DNA from: Sinimarinibacterium arenosum
GTDB taxonomy: Bacteria; Pseudomonadota; Gammaproteobacteria; Nevskiales; Nevskiaceae
DNA length: 64,000 bases
Direction of reading: 5' to 3'
Assembly (NCBI RefSeq): GCF_005047655.1
Contig: NZ_SUKF01000004.1
Span: 372,001 to 436,000 of the forward strand
This document shows, piece after piece, positions 51,279 through 61,553 of the stretch; position 1 is the first letter of the stretch, and the number at the start of each line of letters is the position of its first letter. The notes under the pieces were generated by a model. The model was not told the origin of the DNA. It saw only the letters and a program-made list of their open reading frames with translations, and ran no database searches. Made by a program: the position numbers and the translations under genes.

Positions 51279-51448
51279 TTGCACAATGACGCCACCGTAG
51301 TTGCGCATGACCGCCTAGGCGCTGATCGGTGGCGCCAACAGGCTGCGCACTAGCACCAGCGTCCTGCGCACCGCCGCCAGGTTGTTGCGCATCGGCACCA
51401 AGCTACTGCGCACCGTCGCCCTTCAGCCTGCGCATCGACTCCCCCTTG
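51279..51448. repeat. Eight-unit, about 21-bp tandem array at the istB end of the IS
   Basis: Units start at 51279, 51301, 51322, 51343, 51364, 51385, 51406 and 51428. Most match YTGCGCAnnnnCRCC; the unit at 51322 is diverged (CTGATCG). Spacing is 21 or 22 bp, two helical turns, so all sites face one side of the DNA. IS21-family elements are known for multiple terminal repeats bound by transposase, which is the likely meaning. The last two units run into the end of istB. Confidence 0.75.
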
Positions 51449-52143
51449 AGTGGGATCTTCAGGCTGGAATGCACCAGGCGATCGAGAATCGCGTCGGCCA
51501 GTGCCGGGTCATTGATAAAGGAATGCCACTCTTTCACTGGCATCTGTCCCAGGATGATGGTCGAGTGGCTACCGACGCGATCATCCAGCAGCTCCATCAG
51601 ATCCGAGCGCCCCCGGTTGGTGAGGGTGCTCAGGCCGAAATCATCGAGGATCAGCAACTGCACCTTGGCCAGTTGGTTGCGCATCTTGGTGATCGACCCA
51701 TCCTCATGCGCGATCGCCATCTCCTCCAGCAAGCGGCCGACACGGCGATAGGCGACGGTGATGCCTCTGCGCGCAGCCTGTACGGCAAGCGCACAAGCCA
51801 GCCATGTCTTGCCGGTTCCGGTGGCGCCTGTCATCAGCACGTTCAGTTGCTTGTAGATCCAGGCACAGGTGAGCAGGTCGGCGAAGGTTGCTTTCTCGAT
51901 GCCACGGCTCGGCCGGAAGTCGATGTCCTCCGGGATCGACTGTACCTTCAGCTTCGCGTTCCGCAGGATGCGCTTGTAGCGCTGCGAGTCGCGGTGACTG
52001 GTCTCGGCGTCGACCAGCATCTGCAAGCGCTGCTCGAAGGAAGCACCCAGGAAGGCCGACTGCAACATTTGCTGGTCAAGGCCTTCAGCCATCCCGAGAA
52101 GGCGCAAATCACGAAGCTGCTGAGCGGTATTCATGATCGTCAT
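51403..52143 (-). CDS. istB: IS21 helper ATPase IstB
   Basis: A 246-residue AAA+ ATPase related to DnaC that assists IstA in target selection. MNTAQQLRDLRLLGMAEGL starts the N-terminal domain; Walker A is MTGATGTGKTWLA and Walker B LLILDDFGL. The ATG at 52143 (MTIMNTAQ) was chosen as it directly precedes this region and lies ten bases after istA. Confidence 0.93.
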   Translation of the reverse strand: MTIMNTAQQLRDLRLLGMAEGLDQQMLQSAFLGASFEQRLQMLVDAETSHRDSQRYKRILRNAKLKVQSIPEDIDFRPSRGIEKATFADLLTCAWIYKQLNVLMTGATGTGKTWLACALAVQAARRGITVAYRRVGRLLEEMAIAHEDGSITKMRNQLAKVQLLILDDFGLSTLTNRGRSDLMELLDDRVGSHSTIILGQMPVKEWHSFINDPALADAILDRLVHSSLKIPLKGESMRRLKGDGAQ

Positions 52144-52153
52144 ATGGGTGTCC

Positions 52154-53692
52154 TCAGTGTTGGTAGCTTTCCGCGCCGCGCACGTTCCCGTGGCCCGGCA
52201 TTGGGGTGTCGTCATCTTTATCGCCACGTAGCGGCGTGCTTTCCATGCGTCGTTCCAGCATCGAGCGCACGGAAACGACGGAATTCGTTGAAATCCGAAT
52301 CGCGCGGTGACAGGCAGCGTTCAACCGTTCCAGGCCAAATTCGATTTCCATGGTCCGGAGGCTCCGAATGGCCTGCATGGAGACCGTCGGCCGCCGGTTG
52401 GCTTCGATATGCCTTTTCACGAAAGCACTGATCCAGGCTCCGGACCGATCGGCCCACGCAATCAGCTCGGCACCATCGCTCTGCGAATATGCCCTGTGCG
52501 CAGCCGGTTGATGCTCGGCGAGCGTGCTACAGCCTCCCGGGACGCTACTCCGCAGGTGCGTGGCGATCGGGAAGTTGTCGTCCTTGGCGTAGACCTCGAT
52601 CTGGCGGGCGGTCGCGCTGATCCGCACCTTCGCGCCGATGTACCTGTAGGGCACCGAGTAATAGTGCTGCTCGTAGACGACGTGGTAGTCCTGCGGCACC
52701 GTGACGTTGAGCTTCCAATCGCAGTACTCGTATGGCAGCTCTGGCAGTGATTTCAATGCCGGACGGTCCAGCTGGTCGAAGAGCTGGTTCCGGCTTTTTC
52801 CGCCATGCGCCCGCATGGGCTTGTCGTTCATGCGGACCAGCATCTCCGCGATAGCGACATTCAGTTCGTCGATGGATGTGAAGACCCGATTGCGTAGCCG
52901 CGCCAGAATCCAGCGCTGCGCGAAGCGTACGCCCACTTCTACAGCCGCCTTGTCCTTGGGCTTGCGAGCCCGTGTCGGCATCACGATGCAGTCATAGTGC
53001 TGCGCGAGCCGTGAGTACGTGTAATTGATGACGTGCCCCTCGGCGGCGGTAATACGGTCGACCGCTGCCTTGAGGTTGTCGGGGACCAGTAGTCGCGGGA
53101 CACCTCCATAGAACTCCATCGCGCGGACGTTGGCTTCGCACCAGTGATGGAGCTGCTGGGTCGCAGTCGCGTAGACGAAGGTCTTGCGACTGGCACCCAT
53201 CACCGAGACAAACAGTTCCACCGGGGTGCGGACCCCGGTCGCCGGATCAAGAATGCTAGGGCGCTTGCCGGAGTAGTCGAGGAACAGGCGATAGCCTGGT
53301 GCGTGAGGCTGGCGCATGACGATGCCCAGCGAGCGCTGATAGGTGTCCAGGCGGCGACGAAATTCAGTCTCGGACATCGCCCCGTCGCCAGCGGCAGCGG
53401 CGTACTCCTCGTGCAATAGCAGGATTGTCACGCCGGCCTTACACAGTTCGGCCTGCACGTAGGCGAAGTCTGGCTCGACGAAGGGCTTGCGCGCCATGCG
53501 CCGCCCGTTATTCAGGCGATCTTCGAGTGCGCGGTCTGTCAGCCCCGAGACGCTGTTCCAATCCAGCTCTTCTTCGGCCAGCCGGTTTCGGTACCGCCCA
53601 GCCGTGTTGGGAGCAATATCTGCTGCCATGGCGACCTCTCGGTTGGAGAAGTCGGTGGTGAGCAGCAGGCGACATACTTCCTTCAAGTTCAT
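52154..53692 (-). CDS. istA: IS21 transposase IstA
   Basis: A 512-residue DDE transposase. An N-terminal helix-turn-helix (LLLTTDFSNREVAMAADIAP) is followed by the catalytic core with the expected acidic residues in LFLDYSGKRP, LLVPDNLKAAVDR and KDKAAVEVGVRFAQRW, then a C-terminal Mu-type domain (NVTVPQDYHVVYEQHYYSVP). No frameshift or stop interrupts it. Confidence 0.93.
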   Translation of the reverse strand: MNLKEVCRLLLTTDFSNREVAMAADIAPNTAGRYRNRLAEEELDWNSVSGLTDRALEDRLNNGRRMARKPFVEPDFAYVQAELCKAGVTILLLHEEYAAAAGDGAMSETEFRRRLDTYQRSLGIVMRQPHAPGYRLFLDYSGKRPSILDPATGVRTPVELFVSVMGASRKTFVYATATQQLHHWCEANVRAMEFYGGVPRLLVPDNLKAAVDRITAAEGHVINYTYSRLAQHYDCIVMPTRARKPKDKAAVEVGVRFAQRWILARLRNRVFTSIDELNVAIAEMLVRMNDKPMRAHGGKSRNQLFDQLDRPALKSLPELPYEYCDWKLNVTVPQDYHVVYEQHYYSVPYRYIGAKVRISATARQIEVYAKDDNFPIATHLRSSVPGGCSTLAEHQPAAHRAYSQSDGAELIAWADRSGAWISAFVKRHIEANRRPTVSMQAIRSLRTMEIEFGLERLNAACHRAIRISTNSVVSVRSMLERRMESTPLRGDKDDDTPMPGHGNVRGAESYQH

Positions 53693-53860
53693 CCTGCGTT
53701 CTCGTTGTCCTGCACATCCGGGGAAAGGGCGTGAGGACGAACCTCACTCCGGCGTCAGGCAAAAGAGCACTCGAGCAGCCCAGGCCGGGCCGCTTGCCTT
53801 GACACCATCGGAAGCAGAAACGAGAATGCAGTCTCAAGGTTCAGTTGAAAGCCGCACGAG

Positions 53861-53887
53861 ACCCACGCCCTGGCAGGCGTGGGTTTT
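53861..53887 (+). terminator. Orphan rho-independent terminator
   Basis: A 9-bp stem (53861-53869 with 53876-53884) and TTTT follow on the plus strand. No plus-strand gene ends within 2.7 kb upstream because the IS lies between. 53693-53860 shows no gene; it should hold the unresolved IS end. Confidence 0.7.
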
Positions 53888-53920
53888 CTCGTTATGCCGC
53901 CCGAAATTCAGCTATTGCGA

Positions 53921-54217
53921 TCAACAAAAGACGACCCTGGGCACGCCACCTCCGAGGCAATCGAGGGGGCGCGTCAGGGCGGGGCCAACGTCGCCGTCGC
54001 TGCCGCCGGGATAACGGTCTGGCCACAGATCGGCTGGTGAAACCCCCAGTTTCACTGCAATCGCAGTCTCGATTCTTCGGGAGCGCCGATAGCCCTGGCT
54101 CACGCTGGTCACCGTGGTTCCGGCCACATCGAGTTCACGCGCCACTTCCGCCAGCGAACTACCGGCGATCCGCAGGCGCATCTTGATCCGCTCGTGTTGT
54201 TCCAGCGCTAGGCGCAT
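53921..54217 (-). CDS. Nlp/Ner-type helix-turn-helix protein
   Basis: A 98-residue small DNA-binding protein of the Ner/Nlp family, known from phage Mu and its chromosomal relatives. The helix-turn-helix SLAEVARELDVAGTTVTSVSQ and the conserved QGYRRSRRIETAIA, LGVSPADLWPDRY follow. The C-terminal tail is not conserved-looking. Divergent from the XRE gene with 45 bases between; they may control each other as in phage-like switches. Confidence 0.82.
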   Translation of the reverse strand: MRLALEQHERIKMRLRIAGSSLAEVARELDVAGTTVTSVSQGYRRSRRIETAIAVKLGVSPADLWPDRYPGGSDGDVGPALTRPLDCLGGGVPRVVFC

Positions 54218-54241
54218 GCGTGATATCTTCGAGGGAAGTCC

Positions 54242-54250
54242 TGAGACTCA
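54242..54250. promoter_or_regulatory. Possible operator TGAGACTCA
   Basis: A 9-bp near-symmetric site (TGAG-A-CTCA) in the 45-base gap between the two divergent regulator genes. It is short and could be chance. Confidence 0.25.
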
Positions 54251-54262
54251 CAATAGGCAGTT

Positions 54263-54700
54263 ATGAGTAAGCTGTCAAACGACGACGACAATCTCATCAT
54301 GGGTCGCCGCCTGATGGCGATCCGAGTTTCCAGCGGCCTCACTCAGGCCGATTTCGCGGACAAGCTCAGCCTTTCGCTGAGGGCCTACGCGAACTACGAG
54401 CGGGGCGAGCGCGAGATGCCCACGGCCCTATTCAAGTCGTTGGTCGACACCTTCCGGATCGACCCACTCTGGCAACTCACCGGCCCTGGCGAGGACCCGG
54501 TTCAATTCGGTAAGCGCGTGCTCGACATGGACCTGATGGAAGGCGTAATCCGGCTCATCGAAGAATGGCTGGTCAAGCATCGCCGCACGCTCAAGCCCGA
54601 GAAGAAGGCTCGGGTCATCCGGCTCGGCTACGAGCACTGTGTCGCCAAGGGTGGGATCGACACCACGCATTTGCGCGAGATGCTGTCGGTGGCGGCCTGA
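54263..54700 (+). CDS. XRE-family helix-turn-helix regulator
   Basis: A 145-residue protein with an N-terminal XRE domain (IRVSSGLTQADFADKLSLSL, then YANYERGEREMP) and a helical C-terminal half of unknown role. It starts the plus-strand run leading through the membrane protein to the metal-efflux genes. It is likely a local repressor of the island, though this is inference from position. Confidence 0.85.
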   Translation: MSKLSNDDDNLIMGRRLMAIRVSSGLTQADFADKLSLSLRAYANYERGEREMPTALFKSLVDTFRIDPLWQLTGPGEDPVQFGKRVLDMDLMEGVIRLIEEWLVKHRRTLKPEKKARVIRLGYEHCVAKGGIDTTHLREMLSVAA

Positions 54701-54704
54701 TCCG

Positions 54705-55313
54705 ATGGATGACCGTCACGACGACGACGGCCTGCCCGTTGCCGAGGTTCCGAAGCGTGATGGCCCTGTCCCGAATTTCAGCGGCAAGGTCGTGCCGCTG
54801 CATCCCAAGGCGACAGCACCTCTCGATCCTCGTCTGGAAGAACTGCGTCGGATTCTTTCGCAGTCCGAGCCGGCGGACAGCGAGTATTCCGATGACGAGG
54901 CGATCCGCGACGAGGACAAGTTTCGCCGCCGCTTCGGACCAGGCTTCCGCTGGAATCGCCGGGACCGGATCGGACTGATTAAGTTGAAGAAGCGTTACGA
55001 CCTCACCGATCACGAGATCAAGCTGTTCCAGCACACGGGCAATCTTCGTCGGTCACCATTCGGCGTGATGCTCACCGCCAGCCCTTGGATCGCACTTTGG
55101 GGCGGCGTTCAGATCGCAGTGTTCGGATTGCTTTTCCTCGCGCTGCTACTCGCAGCATGGCCCAATCTGCTCGCGGCACCTGAGAGGGCGATCAAGCCGG
55201 CGCTCGCACTCCTGGCTTTGCTCGGGTTCTGCTTTGCGCTGCACTGGCTGTACGTGAAGCCCTGGCTGCTCAGGCGTCGCAAGGAGCGGGAGAGCAGTCT
55301 CTATGACATCTGA
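54705..55313 (+). CDS. Hypothetical membrane protein, 202 aa
   Basis: An acidic, disordered-looking N-terminal half (MDDRHDDDGLPVAEVPKRDG) is followed by a basic segment (FRRRFGPGFRWNRRDR) and two membrane helices (about 125-148, 160-180) with a basic end. I recognise no family. It begins five bases after the XRE stop and is probably cotranscribed with it. Confidence 0.65.
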   Translation: MDDRHDDDGLPVAEVPKRDGPVPNFSGKVVPLHPKATAPLDPRLEELRRILSQSEPADSEYSDDEAIRDEDKFRRRFGPGFRWNRRDRIGLIKLKKRYDLTDHEIKLFQHTGNLRRSPFGVMLTASPWIALWGGVQIAVFGLLFLALLLAAWPNLLAAPERAIKPALALLALLGFCFALHWLYVKPWLLRRRKERESSLYDI

Positions 55314-55406
55314 AGTAGCGCTTCGCAAAGTCATCCCGCTGGCGACTGTGCCAGGGCACTGGCCCGTGATCGTCCTGCTCGCCCCGATGTTTGGTACCCT
55401 TGACAG

Positions 55407-55805
55407 GTGACCGAACGCCGCACTTTGCTGCTCCTGTTTGCTTGCCTCGCATTCCTCTTGATGCAGCTGGGCGGCGCCCACCTGCACCGCTGTTTCGATG
55501 GCTCGGAGCCTCCGAACGAGATTCATTTCGCCGATTTCGATCTGCATTCGTCGAATGCGACAGTCGGTCATTCTCCGGACAGTTCTGGTCATGACGATAT
55601 CGATACCGATCTGACCGCCGATGCGGTCAGCAAATTGACGTCGGTTGATCTGCCAGTTCTCGCGGGTTTCCTGTTCGTGGTTGTGCTGCTGCTCCCATGG
55701 GGACGGCACCCGGTTCCGCGACCGAGGACCGCGCCGCGTCTTGTTCATGCCCCGCTGCATCTGCGGCCGCCGCTGCGCGGTCCGCCTCGTTTCTCCTACG
55801 CGTGA
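55407..55805 (+). CDS. Small membrane-associated protein upstream of czc-like genes
   Basis: A 132-residue protein with an N-terminal hydrophobic segment (LLLLFACLAFLLMQLGGAHLH), a His/Asp-rich stretch (about 27-68, with several H and D that could bind metal), a second hydrophobic segment (about 80-98) and a Pro/Arg-rich end. Start GTG is weakly supported. Small exported proteins such as CzcI precede other czc operons, but I cannot claim homology. Confidence 0.55.
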   Translation: MTERRTLLLLFACLAFLLMQLGGAHLHRCFDGSEPPNEIHFADFDLHSSNATVGHSPDSSGHDDIDTDLTADAVSKLTSVDLPVLAGFLFVVVLLLPWGRHPVPRPRTAPRLVHAPLHLRPPLRGPPRFSYA

Positions 55806-55891
55806 TCTGAACGCGCTCGGTGGCAACTGCCACCGGGTATCGAACGCCGCGTCTGTGCCCTGCGCAGGCGGCCTTCCGAAGGAGATTCCCG

Positions 55892-57180
55892 ATGTTCCTG
55901 TCTGTTCTGCGTGCCGGCTGCATTGCGGCTGGCGCTCTGTTGTCCGCGGCGATGCCGGCCCATGCTGGCGAGCCCGTCTCGGCTGATCTGAAGTCCTATC
56001 TTGACGATGTACTCCGCGCGCACCCGGCGCTGAAGGTGGCCGATGCGGAAGTCGCAGCCGCCGAGGCTCGCGCACAAGGCCTCGGACGGCCTGTCTACAA
56101 CCCCGAATTCGGCGTCGGCGGCGAACACGGCCAGAGCCAGTCGCTCGAAGCCGGGTTGAGCCAGACCTTTGACCTGTCCGGCAAGCGCGAGGCGCGTCGA
56201 GCCAGTGGCCAAGCCGAACTGGCCATCGCGATTGCCGAACGCACCGAGCAACGGCAGCGCATCGCCACCGAGGTGCTGAAGGCACTGGCCGACCTCTACG
56301 GCCAGATCGCCGCCTCATCGCTGGCAGAGCAGCGGCTGGAACTGCTGGAACGATTTGCCGATGTCGCCGATCGGCAGTACCAGGCCGGCGATATCGGCGT
56401 GCTCGATCGTGATCTTGCCGCGCTGGCCCGTGCGGAAGCGATTGCGGTGACCGGTCGCATCGAACTGAATCTGCTGAAAGCACAACAGGCCCTCGATGCC
56501 GCGACCCGCCATCCCGGTTACCCGCCACCGGCGCTGCCCGATCAATTGCCGGAGTCCGGACGATTGAATGCGGATTACAACGCCCTGGCCGCCGCACTTC
56601 CCGGCGTTCGCGCAGCCCTCGCCAGGACAGAGGCAGCACGCGCCGACATTGCTATTGCGCGCAGCGAAACCCGAAGCGATCCAACCGTGGGTGTTCGTGG
56701 CGGCTTTCAGGAAAACCGTGGCGGCGGCAGCGGCGGGTCGCTAGTCGGTTTGGAGCTGACGATTCCGCTGTTCCTGCGTAACAACTTCAGGGCGCAGGTC
56801 GCCGCAGCCGATGCCAAGGCCTCGGCTGCCAGCATCGAATCCGATGCCAGCTATCGGCTTGCCGTCGCCCGCATGAAGGCGGCCGCGACCCAATACGGCC
56901 GGACCTACACGGCCTGGCAGCGTTGGAGCGGACTGTCGTCGGCCCGCATCGATGCCAGCGTCGAACTGCTCGACAAGGTCTGGCGCGTGCGCGAAATCAG
57001 TACCGCCGAATACCTGCTGCAGCTCCGGCAACTGCTCGACGGCCGCGCCGCCGGTGCCGAGCTGCGTGCACAAACCTGGGCGTCCTGGGCCGAATGGCTC
57101 GACGCCTCCGGACTCTGGCAGGCCTGGCTCGATGCCGCCGCCTCATCCGACTCCCTCAATCCCACCGCCTCGTCGGGGAA

Positions 57181-57184
<4 letters not shown>
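55892..57184 (+). CDS. czcC: TolC-family outer-membrane efflux protein (CzcC-like)
   Basis: A 430-residue outer-membrane factor. A signal peptide ends at AHA (about 27). The two outer-membrane efflux repeats (about 40-220 and 235-415) with long coiled-coil helices follow, starting at LDDVLRAHPALKVADAEVAA. AAGGAG precedes the ATG at 55892. It is the outer pore of the CBA metal pump encoded with the next two genes; the stop overlaps czcB (ATGA). Confidence 0.87.
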
Positions 57185-58314
<1,130 letters not shown>

Positions 58315-58324
58315 GGTTCGCGCC

Positions 58325-61300
58325 ATGATCAATGCCATTGTCAACGCGGCCGTGCGCGGCCGCTTGTTCATCCTGCTCGCCTTGGCCGCTGTCCTGCTCG
58401 CCTGTGCGCTGCTGATCCCCAAGCTCAACCTCGACGCGTTTCCGGACGTGACCAACGTCCAGGTCGTGGTCAACACCCAGGCGCCGGGCCTCGCCGCCGA
58501 AGAAGTCGAGCAGCTGATCACCTACCCCGTGGAATCGGTGATGTATGCACTGCCGGATATTGCCGAAGTGCGCTCGGTATCGAAGGTCGGCCTGTCGGTG
58601 GTCACTGTCGTGTTCAAGGAAGGCACCGATCTGTACTTCGCCCGCCAGCTGGTTTTCGAGCGCCTGCAGGCGGCTCGGGAGCAGATTCCCGATGGCGTTG
58701 GCGTGCCCGAGATGGGGCCGAACACCTCCGGTCTCGGTCAGGTGTTCCAGTACGCGCTGCGAGCCGATGACCCCAAGCAGTACGACATCATGGCGCTGCG
58801 CAGTCTCAATGACTGGGTGGTGAAGCTGCTGCTGGCCCCGACGCCCGGTGTCACCCAGATCCTGTCCTTCGGTGGCGATGTCCGGCAATACCAGGTGCAG
58901 GTCGATGCCGCGCGCCTGCTGGCCCAGAAGCTGTCGGTCGAAGAAGTGGCGAAATCGATCGAAGATAACAATCGCAATGCCGGCGGCTGGTATGTCGATC
59001 GCGGTGCCGAGCAACTGGTCCTGCGCGGCGTCGGCTGGGTGCGCAGCGGCGCGGAAGGCCTGCGCGATATTGCCAACATCCCGATCAAGAACGCCGACGG
59101 CGTGTCGGTCAAGGTCGGCGACGTGGCAACGGTGGCCTACGGTCCGGAAGTACGCCAGGGCGCGGTGTCGATGTCGGTCCGCAATGCCTACGGCACGCCC
59201 CGTGCGCTCGGCGAAGTGGTCACGGGCATCGTGTTGAAGCGGCTCGGTGCCAACACCAAGGCGACCATCGACGGCGTCAAGGCGAGGCTGCCGATCATCC
59301 AGAAAGCGCTGCCGAAGGGCGTGGAACTGGTGCCCTATTACGACCAGGCCGATCTGGTCAACAAGGCGGTCAGCACGGTCACCAAGGCGCTGCTCGAAGC
59401 CTTCGTGCTGATCGTCATCGTGCTGCTGTTGTTCCTGATGAACGTGCGCGCGACGCTTCTGGTGCTGCTGTCGATCCCGCTGTCGCTGGGTCTGGCGCTG
59501 GCGGCCATGTCGTACTGGGGTGTGTCGGCCAACCTGATGTCGCTGGGTGGCCTGGCGATCGCCATCGGCATGATGGTCGACGGCTCGGTGGTGATGATGG
59601 AGAACATCTTCAAGCACTTGTCCGAACCCGATTCGGAACATGCGGCGCATGCAAAGTCAGTCAATCCGGGCGACCCCGATCCCTACGACTCCGCTCACGA
59701 CCGGCACAGCATGGCGGTCCGCATCATGTTTGCCGCCCGCGAAGTCGGCCGGCCTGTGTTCTTCGCCGTGTTGATCATCATCGTGGTGTTCACGCCGCTG
59801 TTCTCGCTGGAAGGGGTCGAAGGCAAGCTGTTCCAGCCGATGGCCATTTCCATCGTGCTGGCGATGCTGGCGTCGCTGGCAGTGGCATTGGTCGTGATTC
59901 CGGCCCTGTCGAGCTATTTCTTCCGGGGTGCGGTACATCACCGGGACAACTTCGTGCTGCGCTTCCTGGAGCGCACCTACAGAAACGTGCTGGACTGGGC
60001 ACTGGGTCATCGCAAGACCATCGTCGGTGCGGCGGGTGCGATGTTCGTCGGTGCCCTGGCGCTGGTACCGCAGCTCGGTACCGAGTTCGTGCCGATCCTC
60101 GAGGAAGGCACGCTGGGCATGCGCATCACGCTGGCACCGTCGGTGAATATGCCGACCTCCGTCGGCCTGTCGAAAAAGGTCGAAGCGAAGCTGATGGAGA
60201 TCCCCGAGATCACTTATGTGCTGAACCGCATCGGCCGGCCGGAACTCGGTGGTGATCCCGAGGACGTCAACAACCTGGAGTGGTACATCGGCGTGAAGCC
60301 GGCCGATCAATGGCAGTCGGCGAAGAATCGCCCCGAGATGGAAGCGCTGATCGCCGAAAAGCTCGAAGCCTTTCCCGGTCTGCTGGTCGCCTTCGGTCAG
60401 CCGATCGCGACTCGGGTCGACGAACTGCTGTCCGGTGTCCGTGCCCAGCTGGCGATCAAACTGTTCGGGCCTGATCTCACGGTTCTGGCGGAAAAAGGGG
60501 CAGCGATCGAAGCACTGACGCGCAGCGTGCGCGGGACCAAGGATGTCGCGATCGAGCAGATCGAGGGGCAGGCACAGCTCGTGGTCCGGCCGGATCGCGA
60601 CCGGTTGGCACGCTACGGCATCCCGGTCGCCCAGGTCATGAACCTGGTGTCTGACGCCATTGGCGGCAAGACCGCCGGCCAGGTCATCAGAGGCAACGAG
60701 CGTTACGACATCACCGTTCGACTGGCGGAAGCCAACCGCGCCAACACCGAAGCGATCAAGGCCCTGGTGCTGCAAGGCACCAACGGCAGCCAGGTGCGGC
60801 TGGGCGATGTCGCCGACCTCGACATCGAAGCCGGCCCGCCACAGATTCGCCGCGATGACGTGCAGCGGCGCGTCGTGATCCAGGCCAATGTCGAAGGCCG
60901 TGACATGGGCAGCGTGGTCCAGGAACTCGACGAACGCATCGCCCGCGAAGTGAAACTGCCGCCGGGCTATTCGGTGGTGTTCGGCGGGCAGTTCGAGAAC
61001 CAGCAGCGCGCGCAGGCGAAGCTCGCAATCGTCGTTCCGCTCGCGCTCGGCCTGATCTTCCTGCTGCTGTTCTTCGCCTTCAGCTCGATCGGCCAAGCGA
61101 CCTTGATCATGGTCAACGTGCCGCTGAGTCTGATCGGCGGCATCGTCGCCTTGTTTCTGTCGGGACAGTATCTGTCGGTGCCGGGGTCGATCGGCTTCAT
61201 CGCGCTGTTCGGCGTGGCGGTACTGAATGGCGTCGTGATGGTCACGGCGATCAACCAGCGGCTGGCCGACTCAGGCGATGCCGCGCGCGCAGTGTCCGAG

Positions 61301-61522
61301 GGAGCGTTCTCGCGCCTGCGACCGGTGTTGATGACCGCCTTCATCGCCGCCCTAGGCTTGATCCCGATGCTGCTGGCGCAAGGCATCGGCTCGGAAATCC
61401 AGCGACCGCTGGCCACCGTCGTGGTCGGCGGTCTGTTCTCGTCGACCTTGCTGACCCTGGTCGTGTTGCCGGCGCTGTACCCGGTGTTCTCGAAGAAACT
61501 GATCGTGCCGGACGAAAACTGA
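58325..61522 (+). CDS. czcA: Heavy-metal RND efflux pump (HME family)
   Basis: A 1065-residue proton-driven metal exporter of the inner membrane. FPDVTNVQVVVNTQAPGLA and the double porter-domain layout are typical of HME-RND proteins. Helix 4 reads GGLAIAIGMMVDGSVVMMEN (about 408-427): Asp419 and Glu426 match CzcA Asp408 and Glu415, but the CzcA Asp402 position is Ala413 (AIG for DFG). The CusA pair-methionine positions carry Trp and Glu instead (LEW, RVDELLSG). So neither CzcA-type nor CusA-type specificity is certain; the gene symbol marks the family only. Confidence 0.85.
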   Translation: MINAIVNAAVRGRLFILLALAAVLLACALLIPKLNLDAFPDVTNVQVVVNTQAPGLAAEEVEQLITYPVESVMYALPDIAEVRSVSKVGLSVVTVVFKEGTDLYFARQLVFERLQAAREQIPDGVGVPEMGPNTSGLGQVFQYALRADDPKQYDIMALRSLNDWVVKLLLAPTPGVTQILSFGGDVRQYQVQVDAARLLAQKLSVEEVAKSIEDNNRNAGGWYVDRGAEQLVLRGVGWVRSGAEGLRDIANIPIKNADGVSVKVGDVATVAYGPEVRQGAVSMSVRNAYGTPRALGEVVTGIVLKRLGANTKATIDGVKARLPIIQKALPKGVELVPYYDQADLVNKAVSTVTKALLEAFVLIVIVLLLFLMNVRATLLVLLSIPLSLGLALAAMSYWGVSANLMSLGGLAIAIGMMVDGSVVMMENIFKHLSEPDSEHAAHAKSVNPGDPDPYDSAHDRHSMAVRIMFAAREVGRPVFFAVLIIIVVFTPLFSLEGVEGKLFQPMAISIVLAMLASLAVALVVIPALSSYFFRGAVHHRDNFVLRFLERTYRNVLDWALGHRKTIVGAAGAMFVGALALVPQLGTEFVPILEEGTLGMRITLAPSVNMPTSVGLSKKVEAKLMEIPEITYVLNRIGRPELGGDPEDVNNLEWYIGVKPADQWQSAKNRPEMEALIAEKLEAFPGLLVAFGQPIATRVDELLSGVRAQLAIKLFGPDLTVLAEKGAAIEALTRSVRGTKDVAIEQIEGQAQLVVRPDRDRLARYGIPVAQVMNLVSDAIGGKTAGQVIRGNERYDITVRLAEANRANTEAIKALVLQGTNGSQVRLGDVADLDIEAGPPQIRRDDVQRRVVIQANVEGRDMGSVVQELDERIAREVKLPPGYSVVFGGQFENQQRAQAKLAIVVPLALGLIFLLLFFAFSSIGQATLIMVNVPLSLIGGIVALFLSGQYLSVPGSIGFIALFGVAVLNGVVMVTAINQRLADSGDAARAVSEGAFSRLRPVLMTAFIAALGLIPMLLAQGIGSEIQRPLATVVVGGLFSSTLLTLVVLPALYPVFSKKLIVPDEN

Positions 61523-61553
61523 TGTCCGGCAGATCGAATACGGAGTGCGGAAG

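Larger units (their letters stand above)
51279..53692 (-). mobile_element. IS21-family insertion sequence (ends unresolved)
   Basis: istA and istB lie in the usual order with a ten-base gap, and the istB end carries multiple repeats. The coordinates cover only what is certain; the true left and right ends lie outside 51279 and 53692, probably by less than 150 bases each. I could not find matching terminal inverted repeats or a target duplication by eye. Both genes look intact, so the element may be active. Confidence 0.85.

Noticed and set aside
51279-51448. CRISPR-like array
   Set aside because: Units are contiguous at 21-22 bp without unique spacers and there are no cas genes; the position fits an IS end.
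51212-53807. Exact IS boundaries from TGGCTACAAAACGG against an inverted TGGTGTCAAGG
   Set aside because: The match is weak and no target duplication flanks it, so no boundary was called.
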